A stretch of DNA of 32,471 bases from Vibrio qingdaonensis (GCF_026191675.1 NZ_JAKRRY010000047.1:1-32471), one strand, 5' to 3'. Positions 1 to 9,360 are shown, counted from the first letter of the stretch. Program-made: numbers and translations. The notes: generated by a model from the letters alone, not told the origin.

Positions 1-19
1 TCCTACCGGAGCCCTTTTT
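1..19. terminator. Truncated bidirectional terminator at left edge
   Basis: TCC (1-3) pairs with GGA (8-10) around a TACC loop, followed by GCCC and five T. The left arm is cut by the window edge; a complete stem would need GGGC just before base 1. It would end a plus-strand gene lying to the left and, if A residues precede the stem, also the sucD transcript on the minus strand. Confidence 0.55.
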
Positions 20-33
20 CAAACGTACATTTA

Positions 34-48
34 AAGGCTTGTCGCCTT
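34..48 (-). other. Hairpin in the sucD 3' UTR
   Basis: AAGGC-TTGTC-GCCTT forms a 5-bp stem with flanking A/T pairs, about 20 bases after the sucD stop. There is no U tract directly after it, so it is more likely a 3'-UTR structure upstream of the edge terminator than a terminator itself. Confidence 0.4.
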
Positions 49-63
49 AAACCAACTTGATTA

Positions 64-936
64 TTACCAACCGGTCACTTCGCGAAGTGCTGAGCCAATG
101 TCAGCTAAGCTTTTCACGGTTTTTACGCCCGCTTCTTCAAGCGCTGCAAATTTATCTTCTGCTGTACCTTTACCACCAGAAATAATCGCACCAGCATGAC
201 CCATACGCTTACCTGGAGGCGCAGTCACACCTGCAATGTAAGAAACGACTGGTTTCGTCACATTTGCCTTGATAAAGGCTGCCGCTTCTTCTTCCGCTGT
301 GCCACCGATTTCACCGATCATAACGATTGCTTCGGTTTCTGGATCTTCTTGGAACAACTTCAAGATATCGATGAAGTTTGAACCAGGAATAGGGTCACCA
401 CCGATACCAACACACGTAGACTGACCAAAGCCTTCATCCGTTGTTTGCTTAACCGCTTCATAAGTTAGCGTTCCCGAGCGAGATACGATGCCCACTTTGC
501 CTTTCTTATGAATATGGCCAGGCATGATACCAATCTTACACTCATCCGGCGTAATCACACCTGGACAGTTAGGACCAATCATTACCACACCCGCTTCATC
601 TAGACGGACTTTAACGTCTAAAAGATCAAGCGTTGGAATACCTTCAGTGATAGTTACGATAAGCTTGATGCCCGCATCAATCGCTTCTAGAATTGCGTCT
701 TTACAAAATGGTGCTGGTACATAGATAACGGATGCTGTTGCACCTGTCGTTTCTACTGCTTCACGAACCGTGTTAAATACCGGTAGACCAAGGTGAGTTT
801 GACCTCCTTTACCTGGCGATACACCGCCAACCATTTTTGTTCCGTAATCAATCGCTTGCTCTGAGTGGAACGTACCTTGACCACCAGTAAAGCCCTGACA
901 AATAACTTTAGTATCTTTATTAATTAGTACAGACAT
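64..936 (-). CDS. sucD: Succinyl-CoA synthetase (ADP-forming) alpha subunit
   Basis: This is the alpha subunit of the cytoplasmic TCA enzyme that converts succinyl-CoA to succinate with formation of a nucleoside triphosphate. The 290-residue length is normal for the family. The N-terminal CoA-binding fold shows GFTGGQGTFHSEQA, and the C-terminal part carries GHAGAIISGG with the histidine that is phosphorylated in this family. Its ATG overlaps the sucC stop as TAATG, so the two subunits are probably translationally coupled. The gene ends with a double stop (TAATAA). It is the last gene of the sdh-suc run. Identification is secure. Confidence 0.98.
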   Translation of the reverse strand: MSVLINKDTKVICQGFTGGQGTFHSEQAIDYGTKMVGGVSPGKGGQTHLGLPVFNTVREAVETTGATASVIYVPAPFCKDAILEAIDAGIKLIVTITEGIPTLDLLDVKVRLDEAGVVMIGPNCPGVITPDECKIGIMPGHIHKKGKVGIVSRSGTLTYEAVKQTTDEGFGQSTCVGIGGDPIPGSNFIDILKLFQEDPETEAIVMIGEIGGTAEEEAAAFIKANVTKPVVSYIAGVTAPPGKRMGHAGAIISGGKGTAEDKFAALEEAGVKTVKSLADIGSALREVTGW

Positions 937-2102
937 TATTTGCCCTCCGCTGCAGCAACAACTTTTTCCGCAGCTTCAGTTAGAGAAGTCGCAGCTATGA
1001 TATTTAGACCACTTTCCGCTAATTTTTGCGAACCTAGAGGTGCATTGTTACCTTCAAGACGAACGACAACAGGGACTTTAACGCCCACTTCTTCCACTGC
1101 GCCAATGATGCCGTCAGCAATCAGGTCACAGCGAACAATACCACCGAAGATATTAACAAGAACCGCTTTTACATTCGTGTCTGACAGGATGATCTTGAAC
1201 GCTTCTGTTACACGCTCTTTTGTCGCACCGCCCCCTACATCGAGGAAGTTTGCAGGTTGACCGCCGTGTAGGTTTACGATATCCATCGTACCCATTGCTA
1301 GACCGGCACCGTTTACCATGCAACCAATGCTACCATCAAGCGCGACATAGTTAAGTTCCCACTGAGCTGCATGTGCTTCACGCTCATCTTCTTGAGATGG
1401 ATCGTGCATCTCGCGAAGCTTAGGCTGACGGTACATCGCGTTTGAATCAATGTTGATCTTGCCATCAAGACAAAGAAGGTTACCTTCCGCCGTGACCACA
1501 AGTGGGTTGATTTCAAGTAGAGCTAAGTCGTACTGAGCAAACATGTTACCAAGACCTAAGAAAATCTTAACGAACTGTTTAATCTGGTCGCCAACAAGAC
1601 CCAGTTTAAATGCAAGCTCACGGCCTTGGTAGGCTTGAGGACCGACAAGCGGATCAATCGCGGCTTGGTGGATTAATTCTGGCGTTTCTTCAGCAATCTT
1701 TTCAATGTCCACACCACCTTCTGTTGATGCCATGAACACGATACGACGCGTTGCACGATCAACCACTGCACCTAAATACAATTCATTGGCGATGTTTGAT
1801 GCTTCTTCAACCAAAATCTTAGTGACAGGCTGACCATTTGCATCAGTTTGGAAAGTCACCAGGTTTTTTCCTAGCCATTTCTGCGCAAACTCTTTAACGC
1901 CTTCTTTCGTATCATGAAGTTCAACGCCACCCGCTTTACCGCGGCCACCTGCGTGAACCTGACATTTAACGACTTTTTTCTCTGTGCTAATGCGGCCAGC
2001 CGCTTCGAACGCTTCTTGGGCTGTATCACATGCAAAGCCTTCTGGTACAGGCAAACCGAATTCTGCAAACAGCTGTTTGGCTTGGTATTCATGCAAATTC
2101 AT
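936..2102 (-). CDS. sucC: Succinyl-CoA synthetase (ADP-forming) beta subunit
   Basis: This is the 388-residue ATP-grasp subunit that pairs with SucD. It begins MNLHEYQAKQLFAEFGLPVP, the usual start of bacterial SucC. It contains the nucleotide-binding segment KCQVHAGGRGKAGGV (about residues 46-60) and the C-terminal ligase part with LVNIFGGIVRCD. The stop overlaps the sucD start by one base. Upstream lies an unusually long, structured 243-base spacer after sucB. The Shine-Dalgarno is modest (GGAATAA about 8 bases before ATG). Length and sequence are typical; nothing is broken. Confidence 0.98.
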   Translation of the reverse strand: MNLHEYQAKQLFAEFGLPVPEGFACDTAQEAFEAAGRISTEKKVVKCQVHAGGRGKAGGVELHDTKEGVKEFAQKWLGKNLVTFQTDANGQPVTKILVEEASNIANELYLGAVVDRATRRIVFMASTEGGVDIEKIAEETPELIHQAAIDPLVGPQAYQGRELAFKLGLVGDQIKQFVKIFLGLGNMFAQYDLALLEINPLVVTAEGNLLCLDGKINIDSNAMYRQPKLREMHDPSQEDEREAHAAQWELNYVALDGSIGCMVNGAGLAMGTMDIVNLHGGQPANFLDVGGGATKERVTEAFKIILSDTNVKAVLVNIFGGIVRCDLIADGIIGAVEEVGVKVPVVVRLEGNNAPLGSQKLAESGLNIIAATSLTEAAEKVVAAAEGK

Positions 2103-2345
2103 TTCGTTATTCCATTTGTTTATCCCTAAAGGGATTTATTATTTCCATAAAGCCGATAAGTGGGCCATACGTCTGTAGGAGGTACTTCTACGAATCACCC
2201 AGTAAAGGGCTAAATAAGAGCTAGACGCTGAGCCTGCCTAGCTCCTGTTACTTGGGATGACTACACACCCCAATAAACAAACAACACGTTGTTATATATT
2301 GTTCAACACATTACCTATCGAGCAATTTCCACATTGACCAATACG
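2103..2345 (-). other. Structured sucB-sucC intercistronic spacer
   Basis: This 243-base non-coding gap sits inside an otherwise tight operon. It contains an inverted repeat GAGCTAG (2218-2224)/CTAGCTC (2238-2244) with a 13-base loop, a small dyad GTAGGAG/CTTCTAC at about 2176-2191, a TCCC-TAAA-GGGA dyad close to the sucC start, and a TTGCTCGAT direct repeat just after the sucB stop. None has a U tract, so these look like RNA processing, stability or attenuation elements rather than terminators. No open reading frame of note was seen. Confidence 0.5.
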
Positions 2346-3551
2346 TTATACATCGAGCAATAAACGTGCTGGATCTTCTAATAGTTCTTTAATTGTCACC
2401 AAGAAACCCACCGACTCACGACCATCGATTAGACGGTGATCATAAGATAGCGCTAGGTACATCATTGGTAGAATTTCGACTTTGCCATCAACCGCCATTG
2501 GTCGGTCTTGGATTTTATGCATCCCCAAGATAGCCGCTTGCGGTGGGTTGATGATTGGCGTTGACATCAATGAACCGAAAACGCCACCGTTCGTGATAGT
2601 AAAATTACCACCCGTCAGCTCTTCGACCGTTAACTTACCGTCGCGGCCTTTGATTGCGAGCTCTTTGATGCCTTTTTCAATATCAGCAAAACCCAAGGTG
2701 TCGCAATCTTTAAGGACTGGTGTCACCAAACCACGTGGCGTCGATACCGCCATGCTAATGTCGAAGTAATTGTGATAAACAATTTCTTCACCATCAATGG
2801 ATGCATTCACTTCAGGGAAACGCTTCAACGCTTCGGTCACGGCTTTCACATAAAAAGACATAAAGCCGAGGCGCGTGCCATGACGCTCTTCAAACTGGTC
2901 TTTATATTGCTTACGCAAGTCCATAATTGGCTTCATGTTAACTTCATTAAATGTTGTTAACATTGCCGTGCTATTTTTCGCTTCAAGCAGACGCTCGGCA
3001 ACACGCTTACGAAGACGAGTCATTGGGACTCGTTTTTGGCTGCGCGCCGAAATAGGAGCAACGGCTGCCGTCTCTTCCGCTTTTGGTGCGTTCTTCGCAG
3101 CAGCTAGGTGTGCTTCAATGTCTTCGCGAGTGATTCTGCCGCCAACGCCAGAACCCTTCACATCTTCTGCTTTTAAGCTGTGTTCACCCAGTAAACGGCG
3201 AACGGCTGGGCTTAACGCGTCGTTTGACTCTTCTGTCAGTGCCGCTTTGTGGCGCTTGTCAGGAGAAGCTTGGGTTGAATCCGTCGTATCTGTTGTCGGC
3301 TCGCCCGCCACCGCACCCGGCTTCAGACGTGCAATCAGCTCTTTAGATAGAACCGTCGCCCCTTCTTCTTGAATAATTTCTTCCAGTACACCTGCTTCTG
3401 GCGCAGGGACTTCAAGGACTACTTTATCCGTTTCAATGTCTACAATGACTTCATCTCGAGCCACTGCTTCGCCTGGTTTCTTATGCCAAGTCGCGACGGT
3501 TGCGTCAGCGACAGATTCAGGTAAGTCTGGAACCAGAATTTCAATTGTCAT
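2346..3551 (-). CDS. sucB: 2-oxoglutarate dehydrogenase E2, dihydrolipoyl succinyltransferase
   Basis: This is the core acyltransferase of the 2-oxoglutarate dehydrogenase complex; it transfers the succinyl group to CoA. Domain order is visible: an N-terminal lipoyl domain with the lipoylated lysine in ETDKVVLEVPA (K43), an Ala/Pro/Ser/Thr-rich linker (about 80-105), a peripheral-subunit-binding domain (LSPAVRRLLGEH, about 113-150), and the catalytic domain ending with the SYDHRLIDGRE active-site histidine motif. At 401 residues it matches the family, with a single lipoyl domain. It follows sucA after 21 bases. The E3 subunit (lpd) is not in the window, as expected, because it is shared with pyruvate dehydrogenase. 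Confidence 0.98.
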   Translation of the reverse strand: MTIEILVPDLPESVADATVATWHKKPGEAVARDEVIVDIETDKVVLEVPAPEAGVLEEIIQEEGATVLSKELIARLKPGAVAGEPTTDTTDSTQASPDKRHKAALTEESNDALSPAVRRLLGEHSLKAEDVKGSGVGGRITREDIEAHLAAAKNAPKAEETAAVAPISARSQKRVPMTRLRKRVAERLLEAKNSTAMLTTFNEVNMKPIMDLRKQYKDQFEERHGTRLGFMSFYVKAVTEALKRFPEVNASIDGEEIVYHNYFDISMAVSTPRGLVTPVLKDCDTLGFADIEKGIKELAIKGRDGKLTVEELTGGNFTITNGGVFGSLMSTPIINPPQAAILGMHKIQDRPMAVDGKVEILPMMYLALSYDHRLIDGRESVGFLVTIKELLEDPARLLLDV

Positions 3552-3572
3552 ATCTGTTTCTTCCTTTTACTT

Positions 3573-6392
3573 CTAGTTCTTAATCAAGGTCAACGCGTCT
3601 TCGATCAACGCTTTCTGTTGTTTCAAGTGTACTGACATATAACCAACGGCAGGTGAAGCAGAGGCTGGACGCCCTGCATATTTCAAATCAACACCTACAG
3701 GAATCGCTGCACGGAAATTGTGTTGGCTTGAATACCAAGCGCCTTGGTTTTGTGGCTCTTCTTGACACCACACCACGTCTTGTACATTGGTATACTTCGA
3801 AATTTTCGCTCTAACATCATCCAGTGGGAATGGGTAAAGCTGTTCAATACGTACTATCGCAACATCTTCTTGCTCATTGTTACGACGCTGCTCTAGAAGA
3901 TCAAAGTACACTTTGCCAGAACAGAAAATGACACGTTTTACGTTCTCTGGATTAAGGTCATCCACTTCACCAATCGCAGGTTCAAATGTCCCCGATGCCA
4001 AGTCATCAAGACTTGATGTACATAAAGGATGGCGAAGTAGCGATTTTGGTGACATCACAATCAACGGTCGACGCATTGGTCGTACGACCTGACGACGTAT
4101 CATGTGATAAACCTGAGCCGGTGTTGACGGGATAATGACTTGCATGTTTTGCTCAGCACAAAGCTGCAAGTAACGCTCTAGTCTTGCCGATGAATGTTCA
4201 GGTCCTTGGCCTTCATAGCCATGCGGAAGCAACATGGTCAAGCCACATAAACGTCCCCACTTTTGCTCTCCAGACGAGATGAATTGGTCAATAACCACTT
4301 GAGCACCATTAGCAAAATCGCCAAACTGGGCTTCCCAAATGGTTAAACCACTCGGCTCTGCGGTTGCGTAACCGTACTCAAACGCCAGTACCGCTTCTTC
4401 TGATAACACGGAGTCAAATACTTGGAATGGCCCCTGTTTATCATGAATATTTGCTAACGGAATGTAAGTGCTCGCGTCATCTTGGTTATGAAGAACAGAG
4501 TGTCTGTGGAAGAAAGTACCTCGTCCTGCATCCTGGCCTGAGATACGAATGCGCTTACCATCATCAAGAATCGTCGCGTAAGCCAGTGTTTCAGCCATAC
4601 CCCAATCAACCATCTTTTCGCCACTCATCATGGCGGCGCGATCGTTGTAGAGTTTATTAACTCGACTTTGTAATTTATGACTTTCTGGGAACTGTCCTAG
4701 GCGCTCGCCTAGTTCAATAACGCGTTCTTTTCCAACGGCGCTGTCCCATTCCATATCCCACTCATGCCCGAGGTAAGGAGACCAGTCAACAGAGTGAAGT
4801 GCCATTGGGCGCCACTCTTTCACCACCACTTCACCGCGATCTAATGCATCACGGTATTCGTTCACCATTTGAGTTGCGGTTTCGATATCGCTCTCATTAC
4901 GCTCGATCAATACATCTGCGTACAGCTTACGTGGTGTTGGGTGTTTTTTGATCTTCTGATACATCAACGGTTGAGTTGCATTCGGCTCGTCGGCTTCGTT
5001 GTGACCATGGCGACGGTAACAAACGAGGTCAATAATCACGTCTTTGTGGAACGTGTTTCTAAAATCAAGTGCAATTCGAGTGACGAAAGCGACCGCTTCT
5101 GGATCATCGGAGTTAACATGGAAGATTGGAGCCTGAACCATCTTGGCGATGTCAGTACAGTACATGGTAGAACGCATGTCATGTGGGTTTGATGTAGTGA
5201 AGCCCACTTGGTTGTTCACCACGATTCGAACCGTGCCACCAACTCGGAATCCACGAGCTTGCGACATATTGAACGTTTCTGCCACCACACCTTGCCCTGC
5301 AATCGCAGAATCACCGTGAATGGTAATAGGAAGTACCATGCTACCGTCTTTATCACCAAGGCGATCTTGACGCGCTCGTACAGAGCCAATAACCACTGGA
5401 TTAACGATCTCTAGGTGAGAAGGGTTGAATGCTAATGCTAAATGCACATCCCCACCTGGTGTCGCAAAATCGGCTGAGAAACCTTGGTGATATTTAACGT
5501 CACCGGTACCCCAAGTATCGTCGTGCTTCTTACCCGCAAATTCATCAAACAAGTCTTGTGGTTTTTTACCTAAGACGTTGACCAGCATATTGAGTCGACC
5601 ACGGTGAGCCATCCCAATAACCACTTCGCGTAAACCAGATGCACCCGCATGACGAATGAGCTCTTTCGTCATTGGCACTAGCGCATCACCACCTTCTAAA
5701 GAAAAACGTTTTGCACCTGGGAATTTAGCACCTAAATAGCGCTCAAGACCTTCCGCTGCAGTTAGTTCTTCTAAAAAGGTATTTTTTTGGTCTTCGTCAA
5801 AGGAAGGTTGACCAACTACAGACTCAAGTCGTTGCTGAATCCAACGCTTTTGTTCGGTGTTCGTCATGTGCATGTATTCAGCGCCAACAGAACCACAATA
5901 GGTTTTTTGTAGGGCTTTATGCAGGTCTCTCAACGTCATGCTCTCTTGGCCAATGGCAAAAGAACCCACGTTAAAGGTTTCGTCTAAATCATCATCCGTT
6001 AAAGAGTGGAATGCAGGTTCAAGTTCTGCAACGGGGGGACGCTTCCACAACCCTAATGGGTCAAGATCTGCTGCTTGATGACCGCGAAAGCGGTATGCGT
6101 TGATAAGCTGTAGTACTTTTACTTGCTTAGCATCGACTTCTGGATCACTTACTTGGGCACTTGAATGCTTTGTTTCTTTCGCGAGTCGTCGGAAGTAATC
6201 ACGGACACGTGAATGCGGTTGTTCAACCACATCGTCAGGCTGCATAGGCAACCCATCAAAAACACGTCTCCACTCCTCACTTACCTGTTCGGGATCACTT
6301 AGATACAGTTCGTAGAGGTCCTCTACGTAGGTTGCATTGGCGCCAGCCAAGTGTGAAGACTCGAGCCATGCCTTCATCACGCCGTTGTGCAT
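3573..6392 (-). CDS. sucA: 2-oxoglutarate dehydrogenase E1, thiamine-dependent
   Basis: This E1 decarboxylase (939 residues, full length) acts on 2-oxoglutarate with thiamine diphosphate and passes the succinyl group to SucB. Visible landmarks are the N-terminal segment typical of OdhA/SucA (YVEDLYELYLSDPEQV), the catalytic region VIGMAHRGRLNMLVNVLGK, the TPP/Mg segment IHGDSAIAGQGVV, and the transketolase-like RISGQDAGRGTFFHRH. The start is preceded by AAGGGA at suitable distance; an ATG five codons in is a weaker alternative. A strong imperfect hairpin lies just upstream, between sdhB and sucA. Confidence 0.98.
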   Translation of the reverse strand: MHNGVMKAWLESSHLAGANATYVEDLYELYLSDPEQVSEEWRRVFDGLPMQPDDVVEQPHSRVRDYFRRLAKETKHSSAQVSDPEVDAKQVKVLQLINAYRFRGHQAADLDPLGLWKRPPVAELEPAFHSLTDDDLDETFNVGSFAIGQESMTLRDLHKALQKTYCGSVGAEYMHMTNTEQKRWIQQRLESVVGQPSFDEDQKNTFLEELTAAEGLERYLGAKFPGAKRFSLEGGDALVPMTKELIRHAGASGLREVVIGMAHRGRLNMLVNVLGKKPQDLFDEFAGKKHDDTWGTGDVKYHQGFSADFATPGGDVHLALAFNPSHLEIVNPVVIGSVRARQDRLGDKDGSMVLPITIHGDSAIAGQGVVAETFNMSQARGFRVGGTVRIVVNNQVGFTTSNPHDMRSTMYCTDIAKMVQAPIFHVNSDDPEAVAFVTRIALDFRNTFHKDVIIDLVCYRRHGHNEADEPNATQPLMYQKIKKHPTPRKLYADVLIERNESDIETATQMVNEYRDALDRGEVVVKEWRPMALHSVDWSPYLGHEWDMEWDSAVGKERVIELGERLGQFPESHKLQSRVNKLYNDRAAMMSGEKMVDWGMAETLAYATILDDGKRIRISGQDAGRGTFFHRHSVLHNQDDASTYIPLANIHDKQGPFQVFDSVLSEEAVLAFEYGYATAEPSGLTIWEAQFGDFANGAQVVIDQFISSGEQKWGRLCGLTMLLPHGYEGQGPEHSSARLERYLQLCAEQNMQVIIPSTPAQVYHMIRRQVVRPMRRPLIVMSPKSLLRHPLCTSSLDDLASGTFEPAIGEVDDLNPENVKRVIFCSGKVYFDLLEQRRNNEQEDVAIVRIEQLYPFPLDDVRAKISKYTNVQDVVWCQEEPQNQGAWYSSQHNFRAAIPVGVDLKYAGRPASASPAVGYMSVHLKQQKALIEDALTLIKN

Positions 6393-6448
6393 ATTTTCCC
6401 TTACCAGTAGTTTTCATAGTTGCTGCGGTCTAAGCCGAGCTATCGAAA

Positions 6449-6486
6449 GTCGATTCTCATAGAGAGAGCCCTCTACTCGAATCGAC
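6449..6486 (-). other. Long inverted repeat between sdhB and sucA
   Basis: GTCGATTC (6449-6456) pairs exactly with GAATCGAC (6479-6486). After a 3x3 internal loop, TAGAG (6460-6464) pairs with CTCTA (6471-6475), leaving a 6-base loop. No U tract follows on the minus strand. It sits where the sdh and suc transcripts join, so partial attenuation or RNA processing/stabilisation is the likely role (inference). Confidence 0.6.
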
Positions 6487-6519
6487 AATATTTATAGACT
6501 AAAACAACGCCGGATTTGT

Positions 6520-7230
6520 TTAAATCGAACGGTTCACTAACATCGATTTAATGTGTCCAATCGCTTTTGTTGGATTTAATCCCTTAGGGCATACACTGAC
6601 ACAGTTCATGATACCGTGACAACGAAATACGCTAAATGCGTCATCCAATTCAGATAATCGTTCCTCTGTCGCCGTATCACGGCTATCAATTAGCCAACGA
6701 TAAGCCGCCAATAGACCCGCAGGTCCAATAAACTTGTCTGGGTTCCACCAGAAAGAAGGACACGACGTTGTACAACATGCACACATGATACACTCATAAA
6801 GCCCATCAAGATGTGCTCGTTCTTCAGGAGATTGTAAGTTCTCTCTTGAAGGAGGCAAATTGCCATCAGAAACAAGAAACGGCTTAACTTTCGAGTAGTT
6901 ATCATAAAACTGAGTCATGTCGACAATCAAGTCTCGTACCACAGGTAACCCTGGCAAAGGACGAATAACTATCTTGTCACCCTGCAAAGCAGACAACGGT
7001 GTGATACACGCGAGACCATTTTTGCCGTTCATGTTTAAACCATCAGAGCCACACACACCCTCACGGCAAGAACGTCGAAACGAAATGCTAGGATCTTGTT
7101 CTTTTAATAGAATTAAAGCATCGAGTAACATCATATCGGAGCCTTCATCCACCTCAAGGGTGTAATCTTTCATGTAAGGCTTCTGATCGACATCAGGGTT
7201 GTAACGATACAAAGAGAAATTCAGTTGCAT
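6520..7230 (-). CDS. sdhB: Succinate dehydrogenase iron-sulfur subunit
   Basis: SdhB carries electrons from the SdhA flavin to quinone through three Fe-S clusters at the cytoplasmic face of the membrane. The [2Fe-2S] motif C55-REGV-C60-GS-D63 and C75 is present, with Asp at the third ligand position as in E. coli. The C-terminal motifs CIMCACCTTSCP and CHGIMNCVSVCPKG supply the [4Fe-4S] and [3Fe-4S] ligands. The length of 236 residues is standard. A strong AGGAGGA Shine-Dalgarno sits in the 15-base gap after sdhA. It is the last sdh gene before the sucA leader hairpin. Confidence 0.98.
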   Translation of the reverse strand: MQLNFSLYRYNPDVDQKPYMKDYTLEVDEGSDMMLLDALILLKEQDPSISFRRSCREGVCGSDGLNMNGKNGLACITPLSALQGDKIVIRPLPGLPVVRDLIVDMTQFYDNYSKVKPFLVSDGNLPPSRENLQSPEERAHLDGLYECIMCACCTTSCPSFWWNPDKFIGPAGLLAAYRWLIDSRDTATEERLSELDDAFSVFRCHGIMNCVSVCPKGLNPTKAIGHIKSMLVNRSI

Positions 7231-7245
7231 AATTTTGTCCTCCTC

Positions 7246-9012
7246 TTAGTACGTACGTGCTTTTGGTGGAAAAGCTTCACGATGTACTGGTTCCATGTTT
7301 ACGCCACGCTTCGACATCGCTTCTGTTTCAGGATTGTAGATGGAGTGGCATAGCCATTGCTCATCATCACGATCTGGGAAGTCGAATCGAGCATGAGCAC
7401 CACGGCTTTCTGTACGGTAGTTCGCCGCCACAGCCGTTGCAAATGCCGTTTCCATTAGGTTTTCAAGCTCTAAACATTCAATACGCTGCGTGTTGAATTC
7501 TGTCGATTTATCAGACAGGTAGGCATTATTCAAACGTTCACGAATGACTTTTAGTTCTTCAAGTCCTTTTGCCATCGCATCACCTTCACGGAACACCGAG
7601 AAGTTGTTTTGCATACATTGCTGCAAATCCTTACGAATTTGAGCTGGGTCTTCACCGCCAGTGCTATTTTCCCATCGGTTGTAACGTTCTAGCGAGCGCT
7701 CAATATCAGCGTCAGTCGCCGGTTTTGCGTCCGCTTGTTTATTCAGTGTTTCGCCAAGGTGTAGACCTGTAGCACGACCAAATACCACCAAATCAAGTAG
7801 CGAGTTGCCACCTAAGCGGTTCGCACCATGCACGGATACCGAGGCAATTTCACCACAAGCAAATAAACCTTGAATCTCTACATCCGATCCATTGGCATCT
7901 TGCTTAATAGCTTGACCCGAAACTTGAGTCGGCACGCCACCCATCATGTAGTGACAAGTTGGTATAACTGGGATTGGCTCTTTGACTGGATCAACGTGAG
8001 CAAACGTACGAGACAACTCACAAACCCCAGGAAGACGCGACTCAAGTGTATCTTTACCCAAATGATCAAGTTTCAGCTTGATGTGCGGTCCCCAAGGGCC
8101 ATCACAACCACGGCCTTCACGAATCTCAATCATCATCGAGCGCGCAACCACATCACGACCAGCCAAATCCTTCGCATTTGGTGCATAGCGCTCCATGAAA
8201 CGTTCGCCATCTTTATTTAGAAGGTAACCACCTTCACCACGACACCCTTCCGTCACAAGTACCCCTGCGCCCGCAATACCCGTTGGGTGGAATTGCCACA
8301 TTTCGATATCTTGCATTGGAACACCAGCGCGAATTGCCATACCCACACCATCACCGGTATTGATATGCGCATTCGTTGTCGAGGCATAAATACGACCAGC
8401 GCCACCGGTTGCTAAAATCGTCGCCTTGGATTTGAAATAACACACTTCACCCGTTTCCATGCAAAGTGCCGTACAACCCATAATGGCGCCGTCTTCATTC
8501 TTCACAAGATCAAGCGCATACCATTCTGAGAAAATCGTGGTCTTGTGCTTGATATTTTGCTGGTAAAGCGTGTGAAGCAATGCGTGACCAGTACGGTCAG
8601 CGGCAGCGGCGGTACGCGCAGCTTGCTCACCACCAAAGTTTTTAGATTGGCCACCAAATGGACGTTGGTAGATAGAGCCATTATCAAAACGAGAAAATGG
8701 CAATCCCATTTTTTCAAGTTCAATAACAGATTCAGGTCCGTTCTTACACATATACTCAATGGCATCTTGGTCGCCGATATAATCGGAACCTTTTACCGTG
8801 TCGTACATATGCTGTTCCCAGTGATCCTCATGCGCATTACCTAGCGCAACGGTAATACCACCTTGAGCGGATACCGTATGTGAACGAGTTGGGAAAACTT
8901 TTGATAAAAGAGCACAGCTTAAGCCTTGCTCTGAAATTTGTAGAGCAGCACGCATACCCGCACCACCAGCGCCGATTACAACAGCGTCAAACTCTCTAAC
9001 TGGAATAGTCAC
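7246..9012 (-). CDS. sdhA: Succinate dehydrogenase flavoprotein subunit
   Basis: SdhA is the 588-residue flavoprotein that oxidises succinate to fumarate. The Rossmann motif VVIGAGGAGMRAAL is at residues 11-24. H45 in RSHTVSAQGGI is the covalent FAD attachment site of the family. Substrate-binding and catalytic segments include QFHPTGI, HYMMGGVPT and HGANRLGGNSLLD. The start is a GTG placed directly after the sdhD TAA stop, with no gap, which points to translational coupling; no in-frame start exists upstream because of that stop. Confidence 0.98.
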   Translation of the reverse strand: MTIPVREFDAVVIGAGGAGMRAALQISEQGLSCALLSKVFPTRSHTVSAQGGITVALGNAHEDHWEQHMYDTVKGSDYIGDQDAIEYMCKNGPESVIELEKMGLPFSRFDNGSIYQRPFGGQSKNFGGEQAARTAAAADRTGHALLHTLYQQNIKHKTTIFSEWYALDLVKNEDGAIMGCTALCMETGEVCYFKSKATILATGGAGRIYASTTNAHINTGDGVGMAIRAGVPMQDIEMWQFHPTGIAGAGVLVTEGCRGEGGYLLNKDGERFMERYAPNAKDLAGRDVVARSMMIEIREGRGCDGPWGPHIKLKLDHLGKDTLESRLPGVCELSRTFAHVDPVKEPIPVIPTCHYMMGGVPTQVSGQAIKQDANGSDVEIQGLFACGEIASVSVHGANRLGGNSLLDLVVFGRATGLHLGETLNKQADAKPATDADIERSLERYNRWENSTGGEDPAQIRKDLQQCMQNNFSVFREGDAMAKGLEELKVIRERLNNAYLSDKSTEFNTQRIECLELENLMETAFATAVAANYRTESRGAHARFDFPDRDDEQWLCHSIYNPETEAMSKRGVNMEPVHREAFPPKARTY

Positions 9013-9360
9013 TTACGCACCCCACAGAATAAAGAAACCAGAGAAGAAATAACCAAGAAGCACTGCAATAATGGCCAACTGCAGTCCACCACGTAACTTG
9101 GTGCATTTGATATAGTCTGTAAGAACTTGCCATAAACCGATCCAGGCATGAATCAGTACTGATGTCAGGGCGAGCATCGTGAAGACTTTAGTAAAGGTCC
9201 CACCAAAAAATTGCGTCCATGACACATAAGAGATATCGCCAGAAAAGGCACAAAAGCTTACGATATAAATCGTATAAAGCGTCATAATGATCGCCGTTGC
9301 ACGAATCAATAAGAAATCGTGAACGCCATTACGACCAACTGAAGAAACACTACCTACCAT
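9013..9360 (-). CDS. sdhD: Succinate dehydrogenase membrane anchor subunit D
   Basis: This is a 115-residue inner-membrane anchor that, with SdhC, holds heme b and the quinone site. Three hydrophobic segments are apparent (about 15-38, 54-78 and 90-113). The quinone/heme region SVLIHAWIGLWQVLTDYIK contains the histidine and the aspartate-tyrosine pair typical of SdhD. Its start overlaps the end of sdhC by 7 bases, and its stop abuts the sdhA GTG. Identity rests on the motif, size and gene order. Confidence 0.95.
   Translation of the reverse strand: MVGSVSSVGRNGVHDFLLIRATAIIMTLYTIYIVSFCAFSGDISYVSWTQFFGGTFTKVFTMLALTSVLIHAWIGLWQVLTDYIKCTKLRGGLQLAIIAVLLGYFFSGFFILWGA

Noticed and set aside
2935..3372. 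145-codon plus-strand open frame opposite sucB
   Set aside because: It is a shadow of the Ala/Pro-rich linker and codon use of sucB; no start signal and no recognisable protein.
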